Under the pieces are notes generated by a model. That model saw only the letters and a program-made list of their open reading frames with translations, searched no databases and had not been told where the DNA came from. DNA of 64,000 bases. It comes from Mesorhizobium sp. AR02. GTDB taxonomy: Bacteria > Pseudomonadota > Alphaproteobacteria > Rhizobiales > Rhizobiaceae. The DNA lies in NCBI RefSeq assembly GCF_024746835.1, contig NZ_CP080531.1, positions 6,406,001 to 6,470,000 on the forward strand, given 5' to 3'. Below are positions 57,164-64,000 of the stretch, piece by piece. The position numbers and the translations under genes are program-made. Positions within the stretch are counted from its first letter, which is position 1, and the number at the start of each line of letters is the position of its first letter.

Positions 57164-59968
57164 TTGACCGACCAAAAGACACCGCGCGGCGCCGACGGCG
57201 GCCCCACCGGCATCGAGCCGATCTCCATCATCGAGGAGATGCAGAGCTCCTATCTCTCTTACGCCATGAGCGTGATCGTCAGCCGTGCGCTGCCGGACGT
57301 GCGCGATGGCCTGAAGCCGGTGCATCGCCGCATTCTCTATGCGGCGCATGAGAGCGGCTACCACTGGAACCGCAAATATGTGAAGTCGGCGCGCCCGGTC
57401 GCCGACGTGATGGGTAAATACCATCCGCATGGCGACGCCTCGATCTATGACGCCTTGGTGCGCATGGCGCAGGACTGGTCGCTGCGCGTGCCGCTGATCG
57501 ACGGGCAGGGCAATTTCGGCTCGATCGACGGCGATCCGCCGGCGGCGATGCGCTACACCGAGTCGCGGCTGACCAAGGTCGCGCATGAGCTTTTGGAGGA
57601 TATCGACAAGGATACGGTCGATTTCCAGGACACTTATGATGCCTCGGACACCGAACCCAAGGTTCTGCCGGCGCGCTTCCCCAATCTGCTGGTCAATGGC
57701 TCCGGCGGCATCGCCGTCGGCATGGCCACCAACATCCCGCCGCACAATCTGGGCGAAGTCTGCAACGGCGCCATTGCCGTCATCGACAATCCGGCGATCG
57801 ACCTGCCGGCGCTGATGGAGATCATTCCGGGTCCGGATTTCCCGACCGGCGGCATCGTGCTTGGCCGCTCCGGCATCTACAGCGCCTATTCGACCGGCCG
57901 TGGCTCGATCGTCATGCGCGGCAAGGTCAACATCGAACAGCGCGGCAATGACCGTGAATCGATCATCATCACCGAGGTTCCCTACCAGGTGAACAAGGCC
58001 TCGATGATCGAGAAGATGGCCGAACTGGTGCGCGACAAGCGCATCGAAGGCATTTCCGACATCCGCGACGAAAGCGATCGTCAGGGTTATCGCGTCGTCA
58101 TCGAACTGAAGCGCGATGCCGTCGCCGACGTCATCCTCAACCAGCTTTACCGCTTCACGCCGCTGCAGACTTCTTTTGGCGCCAATATGGTGGCGCTGAA
58201 TGGCGGCAAGCCGGAAGTGATGAACCTGACCGACATGCTGAAGGCGTTCGTCTCCTTCCGCGAAGAGGTGATCACAAGGCGGACGAAATTCCTGCTGCGC
58301 AAGGCGCGCGACCGCGCCCATGTGCTGGTGGGTCTCGCCATCGCCGTCGCCAATATCGATGAGGTGATCAAGCTGATCCGCACCGCGCCCGACCCGCAGA
58401 CGGCGCGCGAGCAGTTGATGGAGCGGCGCTGGCCGTCCGGCGATGTCGAATCGCTGATCCTTTTGATCGACGATCCGCGCCACCGCATCAACGAGGACGG
58501 CACCTACAACCTGTCCGAGGAACAGGCGCGCGCCATCCTCGAACTGCGCCTGCAGCGCCTCACCGCGCTCGGCCGCGACGAAATCGCCGACGAGTTGAAC
58601 ACGATCGGCGACGAGATCAAGGACTACCTCGACATCCTGTCGTCGCGCGCGCGCGTCCAGCAGATCGTCAAGGACGAACTCGCCGCCGTGCGCGACGAAT
58701 TCGGCACCCCACGCCGCACCGAACTCACCGACGGCGGCGCGGACATGGAAGACGAGGACCTGATCCAGCGCGAGGACATGGTCGTGACGGTGAGCCATTC
58801 CGGCTACATCAAGCGCGTGCCGCTGTCGCTCTACCGGGCGCAGCGCCGCGGTGGCAAGGGCCGCTCCGGCATGTCGACCAAGGAAGAGGATTTCGTCACC
58901 CGGCTGTTCGTGGCCAATACCCACACGCCGGTGCTGTTCTTCTCCTCGCGCGGCATCGTCTACAAGGAAAAGGTCTGGCGGCTGCCGATCGGCAATCCGC
59001 AGTCACGCGGCAAGGCGCTGATCAACATGCTGCCGCTGGAGCAGGGCGAGCGCATCACCACCATCATGCCGCTGCCCGAGGACGAGACCAGCTGGGGCGA
59101 GCTCGACGTGATGTTCGCCACCACGCGCGGCACGGTGCGCCGCAACAAGCTGTCCGACTTCGTCCAGGTCAACCGCAATGGCAAAATCGCCATGAAGCTG
59201 GAGGAGGAGGGCGACGAGATCCTCGGCGTCGAGACCTGCACCGACAATGACGACGTGCTTTTGACCGCCAGTTCCGGCCAGTGCATCCGCTTCTCCGTCG
59301 GCGACGTGCGCGTCTTCCAGAGTCGCAACTCGGTCGGCGTGCGCGGCATCACCATGGCCGAGACCGACCGCATCATCTCGATGTCGGTGATCGAGAATGT
59401 CGACGCGCCGCCGGCCGAACGCGCCGCCTATCTCAAGCGAGCCGCAGCCGAACGGCGGGCTGCCGCCGGCATCGCCGCCGGTGAAGAGGAAGAGATCGCG
59501 CTGACCAACGAAGAAGTCGGTGAGGAGACGGAGCTTTCCGACGAGCGCTACGAGTTCCTCAAGGCACATGAGCAGTACGTGCTGACGGTGACCGAATATG
59601 GCTACGGCAAGCGCTCTTCGTCCTATGATTTCCGCCTGACCGGACGCGGTGGCAAGGGTATTCGCGCCACCGATGTGTCGAAGACGGCCGAGATCGGTCA
59701 ACTGGTGGCGACCTTCCCGGTCGGCAATGACGACCAGATCATGCTAGTGTCGGACGGTGGCACGGTTATCCGGGTTCCGGTCAACGGCATCCGTTTCGCC
59801 AGCCGCGCCACCAAGGGCGTGACCATCTTCAATACGGCTGAGGGTGAAAAGGTGGTTTCGGTCGAGCGGATTTCTGAGCCGCAAGCTGACGAGGAAAGCG
59901 AAGAGATCGTCGAGGGCGGTACCGAGTCTGCTCCCGAGACTGATTCTGGTCCGAATAGCGCTGAGTAA
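57164..59968 (+). CDS. gyrA: DNA gyrase subunit A
   Basis: A 934-residue type II topoisomerase subunit. The N-terminal breakage-reunion domain has [20 protein letters not shown] and the active Tyr region. The C-terminal domain has the GyrA box QRRGGKGR and an acidic tail. The quinolone region is [10 protein letters not shown]: residue 92, equal to Ser83 of E. coli, is Ala (codon 57437-57439). Ala there is natural in several alphaproteobacteria and lowers quinolone susceptibility. The start is TTG; no in-frame ATG or GTG stands nearby. Confidence 0.96.
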   Translation: MTDQKTPRGADGGPTGIEPISIIEEMQSSYLSYAMSVIVSRALPDVRDGLKPVHRRILYAAHESGYHWNRKYVKSARPVADVMGKYHPHGDASIYDALVRMAQDWSLRVPLIDGQGNFGSIDGDPPAAMRYTESRLTKVAHELLEDIDKDTVDFQDTYDASDTEPKVLPARFPNLLVNGSGGIAVGMATNIPPHNLGEVCNGAIAVIDNPAIDLPALMEIIPGPDFPTGGIVLGRSGIYSAYSTGRGSIVMRGKVNIEQRGNDRESIIITEVPYQVNKASMIEKMAELVRDKRIEGISDIRDESDRQGYRVVIELKRDAVADVILNQLYRFTPLQTSFGANMVALNGGKPEVMNLTDMLKAFVSFREEVITRRTKFLLRKARDRAHVLVGLAIAVANIDEVIKLIRTAPDPQTAREQLMERRWPSGDVESLILLIDDPRHRINEDGTYNLSEEQARAILELRLQRLTALGRDEIADELNTIGDEIKDYLDILSSRARVQQIVKDELAAVRDEFGTPRRTELTDGGADMEDEDLIQREDMVVTVSHSGYIKRVPLSLYRAQRRGGKGRSGMSTKEEDFVTRLFVANTHTPVLFFSSRGIVYKEKVWRLPIGNPQSRGKALINMLPLEQGERITTIMPLPEDETSWGELDVMFATTRGTVRRNKLSDFVQVNRNGKIAMKLEEEGDEILGVETCTDNDDVLLTASSGQCIRFSVGDVRVFQSRNSVGVRGITMAETDRIISMSVIENVDAPPAERAAYLKRAAAERRAAAGIAAGEEEEIALTNEEVGEETELSDERYEFLKAHEQYVLTVTEYGYGKRSSSYDFRLTGRGGKGIRATDVSKTAEIGQLVATFPVGNDDQIMLVSDGGTVIRVPVNGIRFASRATKGVTIFNTAEGEKVVSVERISEPQADEESEEIVEGGTESAPETDSGPNSAE

Positions 59969-59996
59969 GTCCTGGACCAGGTTTTGACATAGCAAC

Positions 59997-60014
59997 GCCG
60001 GCCCATTGGCCGGC
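59997..60014. terminator. GC hairpin after gyrA
   Basis: A 7-bp perfect stem GCCGGCC / GGCCGGC with loop CATT, about 30 bases after the gyrA stop. There is no T-run on either strand, so termination efficiency is unclear. Confidence 0.4.
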
Positions 60015-60037
60015 GCGGCAGCAAGTCTGGACTGACT

Positions 60038-60190
60038 TTAGTAGTGACGATACGGCTTGCGAGGGCCGAAGCCTTCGAACCGCTTGGTGGTTGCCCTGAC
60101 GCGGACGCGCTGTGCCTCCTGATGCAGCCCGAATACTGTGGCGATCAGCATGGCGACGGTCATTGCGGTGGCGAGCATGTAGATCAGCAT
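60038..60190 (-). CDS. 50-residue single-helix membrane protein
   Basis: An open frame preceded by AGGAG at a good distance. The product starts MLIYMLATAMTVAMLIATVF, a membrane helix, and ends in a basic tail with GFGPRKPYRHY. The frame is short, but the strong ribosome-binding site and hydrophobic-then-basic design make it plausible. Its stop faces the gyrA stop. No family known to me. Confidence 0.65.
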   Translation of the reverse strand: MLIYMLATAMTVAMLIATVFGLHQEAQRVRVRATTKRFEGFGPRKPYRHY

Positions 60191-60385
60191 GTGCGTGTTC
60201 TCCTGCGCCTTACAACGGATATATGGGATTTTGGTTTCATCTTATTAAGGTGCAACCTAGTGAACGCTGCGTGAAGGCTTCGTGATCAGCGTGTTCATCT
60301 GTCGTTCATGTGCTGGAAAAGGTTCACGGCCTTCGCGCCAATCGGATTTGCCTTTGCGAGAGAGGCTCGCTAGAAGCACCCTGCC

Positions 60386-60886
60386 ATGACTGAACGCACC
60401 GCCCTTTATGCCGGCTCCTTCGACCCGCTGACCAACGGCCATCTCGATGTGCTGAAGGCATCGCTGGCGGTTGCCGATATCGTCTATGCCGCGATCGGCA
60501 TTCATCCGGGCAAGAAGCCGCTGTTTTCGTTCGAGGAGCGGGTGAAGCTGATCGAGGTCGCGACCAAGGCCGAATTCGGCCGCGATGGCGCCCGCATAAA
60601 GGTCGTTGCCTTCGATGGACTGGTCATCGATGCCGCCAGGAGGCAAGGCGCCTCGATCGTGATCCGCGGCCTGCGCGATGGCACCGATCTCGATTACGAA
60701 ATGCAGATGGCCGGCATGAACGAGACCATGGCGCCAGAGCTGCAGACGGTTTTTCTGCCCGCCAGCCCTTCGGTGCGCACCATTACCGCCACACTTGTGC
60801 GCCAGATAGCCTCGATGGGAGGCGACATCCGCCCCTTCGTGCCGGCCGCTGTTGCCGGTGCGCTCACCGCCAAATTCGCGAAATAG
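60386..60886 (+). CDS. coaD: Phosphopantetheine adenylyltransferase
   Basis: A 166-residue enzyme of coenzyme A synthesis: it transfers AMP to 4'-phosphopantetheine. [16 protein letters not shown] carries the TxGH motif, and [22 protein letters not shown] and SSV-like [16 protein letters not shown] are conserved. It begins the run coaD-ppiA-ppiB-DMT-queA-tgt. Confidence 0.95.
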   Translation: MTERTALYAGSFDPLTNGHLDVLKASLAVADIVYAAIGIHPGKKPLFSFEERVKLIEVATKAEFGRDGARIKVVAFDGLVIDAARRQGASIVIRGLRDGTDLDYEMQMAGMNETMAPELQTVFLPASPSVRTITATLVRQIASMGGDIRPFVPAAVAGALTAKFAK

Positions 60887-60904
60887 AAATTTCGGAGACC
60901 TTTT

Positions 60905-61492
60905 ATGCAGCTGAAAAAGCTTGCCTCGTTCCTCGTCGTGCTTGCCGGTCTCGTGACCGCATCGGTCTCGGCCTATGCCGCTGATCCGGAAAACACCATG
61001 ATCATCACGTTGAAGGACGGTGACGTCACCATCGCTCTGCGGCCCGATCTGGCGCCCAAGCATGTCGCTCAGATCAAGAAGCTCGTGCGTGACCATGCCT
61101 ATGACAATGTCGCTTTCCACCGTGTCATCGACGGTTTCATGGCGCAGACCGGCGACGTCAAGTTCGGCAACATGAAGAAGGGTTTCAACGCCCAGGCCGT
61201 CGGCACCGGCGGTTCCGACCTGCCCGACCTGCCGGCCGAATTCTCGCAGACCGAGCACTACAAGCGCGGCGTGGTCGGCATGGCCCGCTCGCAGGATCCG
61301 AACTCCGCCAATTCGCAATTCTTCATCATGTTCGCGCCGGCGCCGCCGCTCGATGGCCAGTACACCATCGTCGGCAATGTCGTCAGCGGCATGGAGCTGG
61401 TTGACAAGATCAAGAAGGGTGACGAGGCGGACAACGGTACGGTCTCCGACCCTGACCGGATGATCAAAGTGCGCATCGCCGCCGACAAATAA
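60905..61492 (+). CDS. ppiA: Peptidyl-prolyl cis-trans isomerase, exported cyclophilin
   Basis: 195 residues. The signal peptide ends VSAYA near residue 26. The cyclophilin domain contains NVAFHRVIDGFMAQTGDV, GVVGMARSQDPNSANSQFFI and PLDGQYTIVGNV. It should act in periplasmic protein folding. It shares long blocks with the next gene, so the pair is probably an old duplication. Confidence 0.92.
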   Translation: MQLKKLASFLVVLAGLVTASVSAYAADPENTMIITLKDGDVTIALRPDLAPKHVAQIKKLVRDHAYDNVAFHRVIDGFMAQTGDVKFGNMKKGFNAQAVGTGGSDLPDLPAEFSQTEHYKRGVVGMARSQDPNSANSQFFIMFAPAPPLDGQYTIVGNVVSGMELVDKIKKGDEADNGTVSDPDRMIKVRIAADK

Positions 61493-61521
61493 TTCTGTTT
61501 TTGAGAAAAAGGATATCTGAC

Positions 61522-62034
61522 ATGGCTGAGATCAAGGACCGCGAGAACGCGCTCATCCTGGAAACGACCAAGGGCAAGGTCGTCATCGAACTTTTCCCCG
61601 ATTTGGCCCCCGGCCATGTCGCCCGCATCAAGGAACTGGCCAGGGAAGGCGCCTATGACGGCGTGGTCTTCCATCGCGTCATCGACGGCTTCATGGCGCA
61701 GACCGGCGACGTCAAGTTCGGCAATTCGAGCAAGCCCACATTTGCCCCGTCCCGCGCGGGCATGGGCGGCTCTGAAAAGCCGGACCTGAAGGCTGAATTC
61801 TCCAATGCCAACCATGGCCGCGGCACCTGCTCGATGGCCCGTTCGCAGAACCCGAACTCGGCCAATTCGCAGTTCTTCATCTGCTTCGACGATGCCGCCT
61901 TCCTCAACCGCCAGTACACGGTCTGGGGCCAGGTCATCGAAGGCATGGACAATGTCGACAAGATCAAGCGCGGCGAGCCGGTGGTCGACCCCGACAAGAT
62001 CGTGTCGCTGAAGGTCGCGGCAGACGTCAAGTAA
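61522..62034 (+). CDS. ppiB: Peptidyl-prolyl cis-trans isomerase, cytoplasmic cyclophilin
   Basis: 170 residues without a signal peptide. GVVFHRVIDGFMAQTGDVKF and GTCSMARSQNPNSANSQFFI are cyclophilin blocks. ATG 61522 follows AAGGAT; an in-frame ATG-like start at 61501 is weaker. It forms a tandem with the exported paralogue 29 bases upstream. Confidence 0.92.
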   Translation: MAEIKDRENALILETTKGKVVIELFPDLAPGHVARIKELAREGAYDGVVFHRVIDGFMAQTGDVKFGNSSKPTFAPSRAGMGGSEKPDLKAEFSNANHGRGTCSMARSQNPNSANSQFFICFDDAAFLNRQYTVWGQVIEGMDNVDKIKRGEPVVDPDKIVSLKVAADVK

Positions 62035-62046
62035 GGCGAAACGACA

Positions 62047-62496
62047 ATGATGGGCGTCGTCTGGTCGCTTCTCGGCATCCTGTCCGGCGCCTTCATTGCC
62101 ATTCAGGCCCCGATCAATTCGCAGCTGGCGCGCGGCCTGGGACTTCCGGTCGCGGCGGCTGCGTTTTCGTTCCTGTCGGGCGCGGTCGTGCTTGGTATCA
62201 TCTCCGTTGCAGTGGTGAAGCTGCAAGGCATCACCCTCGACTGGAAGGCGCCGGCGCCCTGGCTGTTCGTTGCCGGCGGCATGCTCGGCGGCTTCTATGT
62301 CACGCTCTCCACAATCCTGACGCCACGCATCGGTGCTACCGCGCTGATGGCGTTCCTGGTGGCTGGCCAATTGCTGGCCGGCATGCTCATCGACCGCATC
62401 GGCTTCCTCGGCGTCGCGGTTCGTGAAATCTCGCTCGGCCGCGTTGCCGGTGCGGTGCTGCTCTTGGCCGGAGCGCTGCTCGTCCGGCTCGACTGA
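62047..62496 (+). CDS. DMT-family transporter (YdcZ/DUF606)
   Basis: 149 residues with five predicted helices, a half-size member of the drug/metabolite transporter superfamily. The start [21 protein letters not shown] is typical. Half-size members work as dimers. It overlaps queA at TGATG. Substrate unknown. Confidence 0.84.
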   Translation: MMGVVWSLLGILSGAFIAIQAPINSQLARGLGLPVAAAAFSFLSGAVVLGIISVAVVKLQGITLDWKAPAPWLFVAGGMLGGFYVTLSTILTPRIGATALMAFLVAGQLLAGMLIDRIGFLGVAVREISLGRVAGAVLLLAGALLVRLD

Positions 62497-63584
62497 TGCG
62501 CGTCGATCTCTTTGACTTCGACCTGCCGGAGGAGCGTATCGCGCTTCGCCCGGCAGAGCCGCGCGACAGTGCCAAGATGCTGGTGGTCAAACCGGGCGAG
62601 GCACTCGACGACCGCAGGGTTGACGACCTGCCGTCCCTGCTCCGAGCCGGCGACGTGCTGGTCTTCAACGACACCAAGGTCATTCCGGCGCAGCTGAAAG
62701 GCATCCGGCGGCGCGGCGAAGCACAGGCGCAGGTCGAAGCGACGCTGCACATGCGCGTGGCACCAGACCGTTGGTTGGCCTTCATGCGACCAGGCAAGCG
62801 CATCGCCGCCGGCGACCGCATCCATTTCGGCCATGACGGCAATTCCTGCTTCCTCGGCCAGCTCGACGCCACCGTGATCGAGAAGGGCGAGGGCGGCGAG
62901 GCGCTGCTTGGCTTCGACCTGTCGGGGCCTTTCCTCGACGAAGCACTGCACGCCGTCGGGCACATTCCGCTGCCCCCCTATATCGCCTCGAAGCGTGATG
63001 ATGACGAGCGCGACCGGGCCGACTACCAGACCATCTATGCCAGAGAGGAAGGAGCGGTTGCCGCACCCACCGCTGGCCTGCATTTCACACCGGAGCTTTT
63101 TGCGGCTCTCGACGCCAGGGGTGTCGAACGCCACTTCGTCACCTTGCATGTCGGCGCCGGCACGTTCCTGCCGGTCAAGGCGGACGACACCGCCGACCAC
63201 AAGATGCATGCCGAGATCGGCTCGGTCAGCGCGGCGACTGCCGATGCCTTGAATGCAGCGAAGGCGAGGGGCGGGCGCGTCATTGCTGTCGGCACGACGT
63301 CATTGCGCCTGCTGGAGAGTGCCGCGCGCGAGGACGGTACAGTGCCTGCGTGGTCCGGCCCGACCGATATCTTCATCACGCCCGGCTACCGCTTTCGCAC
63401 CGCCGATATGCTGATGACCAATTTCCATCTGCCGCGCTCGACCCTGTTCATGCTGGTTTCGGCCTTCAGCGGCCTCGACACGATGCGTGCCGCCTATGCG
63501 CATGCCATTGCGAACCGGTACAGGTTCTACTCCTATGGAGACGCAAGCCTGCTGTATCGAGCGGAGATGAGCGATGGACGATGA
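62496..63584 (+). CDS. queA: S-adenosylmethionine:tRNA ribosyltransferase-isomerase
   Basis: A 362-residue enzyme that builds epoxyqueuosine from preQ1 in t[43 protein letters not shown] and [17 protein letters not shown] are hallmark blocks. Its start overlaps the DMT stop. It is followed by a small gene and tgt, the other queuosine gene. Confidence 0.95.
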   Translation: MRVDLFDFDLPEERIALRPAEPRDSAKMLVVKPGEALDDRRVDDLPSLLRAGDVLVFNDTKVIPAQLKGIRRRGEAQAQVEATLHMRVAPDRWLAFMRPGKRIAAGDRIHFGHDGNSCFLGQLDATVIEKGEGGEALLGFDLSGPFLDEALHAVGHIPLPPYIASKRDDDERDRADYQTIYAREEGAVAAPTAGLHFTPELFAALDARGVERHFVTLHVGAGTFLPVKADDTADHKMHAEIGSVSAATADALNAAKARGGRVIAVGTTSLRLLESAAREDGTVPAWSGPTDIFITPGYRFRTADMLMTNFHLPRSTLFMLVSAFSGLDTMRAAYAHAIANRYRFYSYGDASLLYRAEMSDGR

Positions 63585-63843
63585 TCTGCAGACCCTTGAC
63601 CGTGAAAGCCTGATTGCGGAAGTGAAAAAGCTGCGCGCCGGTATTCGCGCGCATCGCGACATGTCGGGCCATGATCTCTGCTGGCATCACCCCGATTTGT
63701 GGGACCTGCTGCCGGAAAAGATCGAGCCATCGATCGCCGTGCCGCCCTGGCCCAAATTCATGCGCGGCTGCGTGCAATACCGCCAGTCGCTCGACAGACA
63801 GGCGTCTGACGCGCCGATCCACGACAAGGAATTCAATGGCTAA
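63574..63843 (+). CDS. Small conserved protein between queA and tgt
   Basis: 89 residues. An N-terminal helix ([22 protein letters not shown]) is followed by a Trp-rich block ([31 protein letters not shown]). It overlaps queA by 11 bases and tgt by 8, so it is locked into the operon. No function is known to me. A link to tRNA modification is only suggested by position. Confidence 0.78.
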   Translation: MDDDLQTLDRESLIAEVKKLRAGIRAHRDMSGHDLCWHHPDLWDLLPEKIEPSIAVPPWPKFMRGCVQYRQSLDRQASDAPIHDKEFNG

Positions 63844-64000
63844 GCCGTTCAGCTTCAAGGTCCTCGCCACCGACGGCAAGGCGCGGCGCGGTGTGATCGA
63901 CATGCCGCGCGGTGAAATCCGCACGCCCGCCTTCATGCCGGTCGGCACCGGCGGCACCGTCAAGACGATGTATATGGACCAGGTGCGCGGTGTCGGTGCC
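63836..64000 (+). CDS. tgt: Queuine/preQ1 tRNA-guanine transglycosylase, N-terminal part
   Basis: 55 residues are visible before the window ends. [20 protein letters not shown] and the block [14 protein letters not shown] are the N-terminal signature of Tgt, which swaps guanine 34 for preQ1 in tRNA. The ATG overlaps the preceding small gene. Confidence 0.93.
   Translation, partial: MAKPFSFKVLATDGKARRGVIDMPRGEIRTPAFMPVGTGGTVKTMYMDQVRGVGA

Noticed and set aside
60044..60274. Plus-strand 76-codon frame after gyrA
   Set aside because: It is antisense to the better supported 50-codon membrane protein and has no ribosome-binding site.

Overview
The window is GC-rich chromosomal DNA from an alphaproteobacterium of the order Rhizobiales (Hyphomicrobiales). 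The best guess is Mesorhizobium or a close Phyllobacteriaceae relative. This rests on the protein set: a growth-pole-ring (GPR/RgsE-type) giant coiled-coil protein, CckA, an adrenodoxin-type ferredoxin beside a TrxR-like ferredoxin reductase, a DksA with a degenerate zinc finger, GyrA with a natural Ala in the quinolone region, SOS boxes of the GTTC-N7-GTTC type, and dispersed double-palindrome repeats. No rRNA, tRNA, CRISPR array, prophage or insertion sequence with a transposase was found. Most of the window is core genome.

Layout. 1-2.1 kb: tail of an MCE/MlaD lipid-transport protein, its auxiliary lipoprotein and a DEDDh exonuclease. 2.2-9.2 kb: the 2133-residue GPR-like polar growth protein and a divergent lone HPt protein. 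9.3-11 kb: ferredoxin and ferredoxin reductase, separated by a MITE-like element. 11-15.2 kb: drug exporter, DUF922 protein, folP-folB-folK. 15.3-20.6 kb: DUF924, Kef-type antiporter, AraC regulator with an MFS pump, small exported protein. 20.6-25.2 kb: exported protein, ycjX-ycjF, sixA, dksA. 25.3-29 kb: FliO-like protein and the cell-cycle kinase CckA. 29-34.7 kb: RHH protein, glyoxalase-fold protein, a two-subunit Tat-exported GMC dehydrogenase, PhoX phosphatase. 35-40.8 kb: urtABCDE urea transporter behind a sigma-54 promoter. 41-45 kb: small ORF, diguanylate cyclase, DUF72, and a compact operon running from uvrA into DUF302, GNAT and a methyltransferase-like gene. 48.6-52.5 kb: ClpP paralogue, ArsR-SRPBCC pair, ssb, OsmC, MarC. 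52.7-57 kb: VOC protein, AraC, ParB-like protein, SulP transporter. 57-64 kb: gyrA, a 50-residue membrane protein, coaD, two cyclophilins, a DMT transporter, queA and the start of tgt.

How genes work together. CckA, the HPt protein and the GPR-like protein belong to cell-cycle and polar-growth biology, although no direct link between them is shown here. folPBK make dihydropteroate and its precursors. uvrA and ssb each have their own SOS box, 2.6 kb apart. urtABCDE is a nitrogen-scavenging unit. queA and tgt belong to queuosine tRNA modification.

I did not find a cassette that clearly looks like a new defence or mobile system. The most notable signals are: the modular 29/36-residue repeats of the GPR-like protein; an in-frame 18-bp tandem repeat that multiplies the ribosome-binding site and start codon of the gene after arsR; a perfect palindrome covering the ribosome-binding site of an MFS pump; a 13-copy octanucleotide array between osmC and marC; the uvrA-led operon of uncharacterised genes; and two small genes of 58 and 50 codons.
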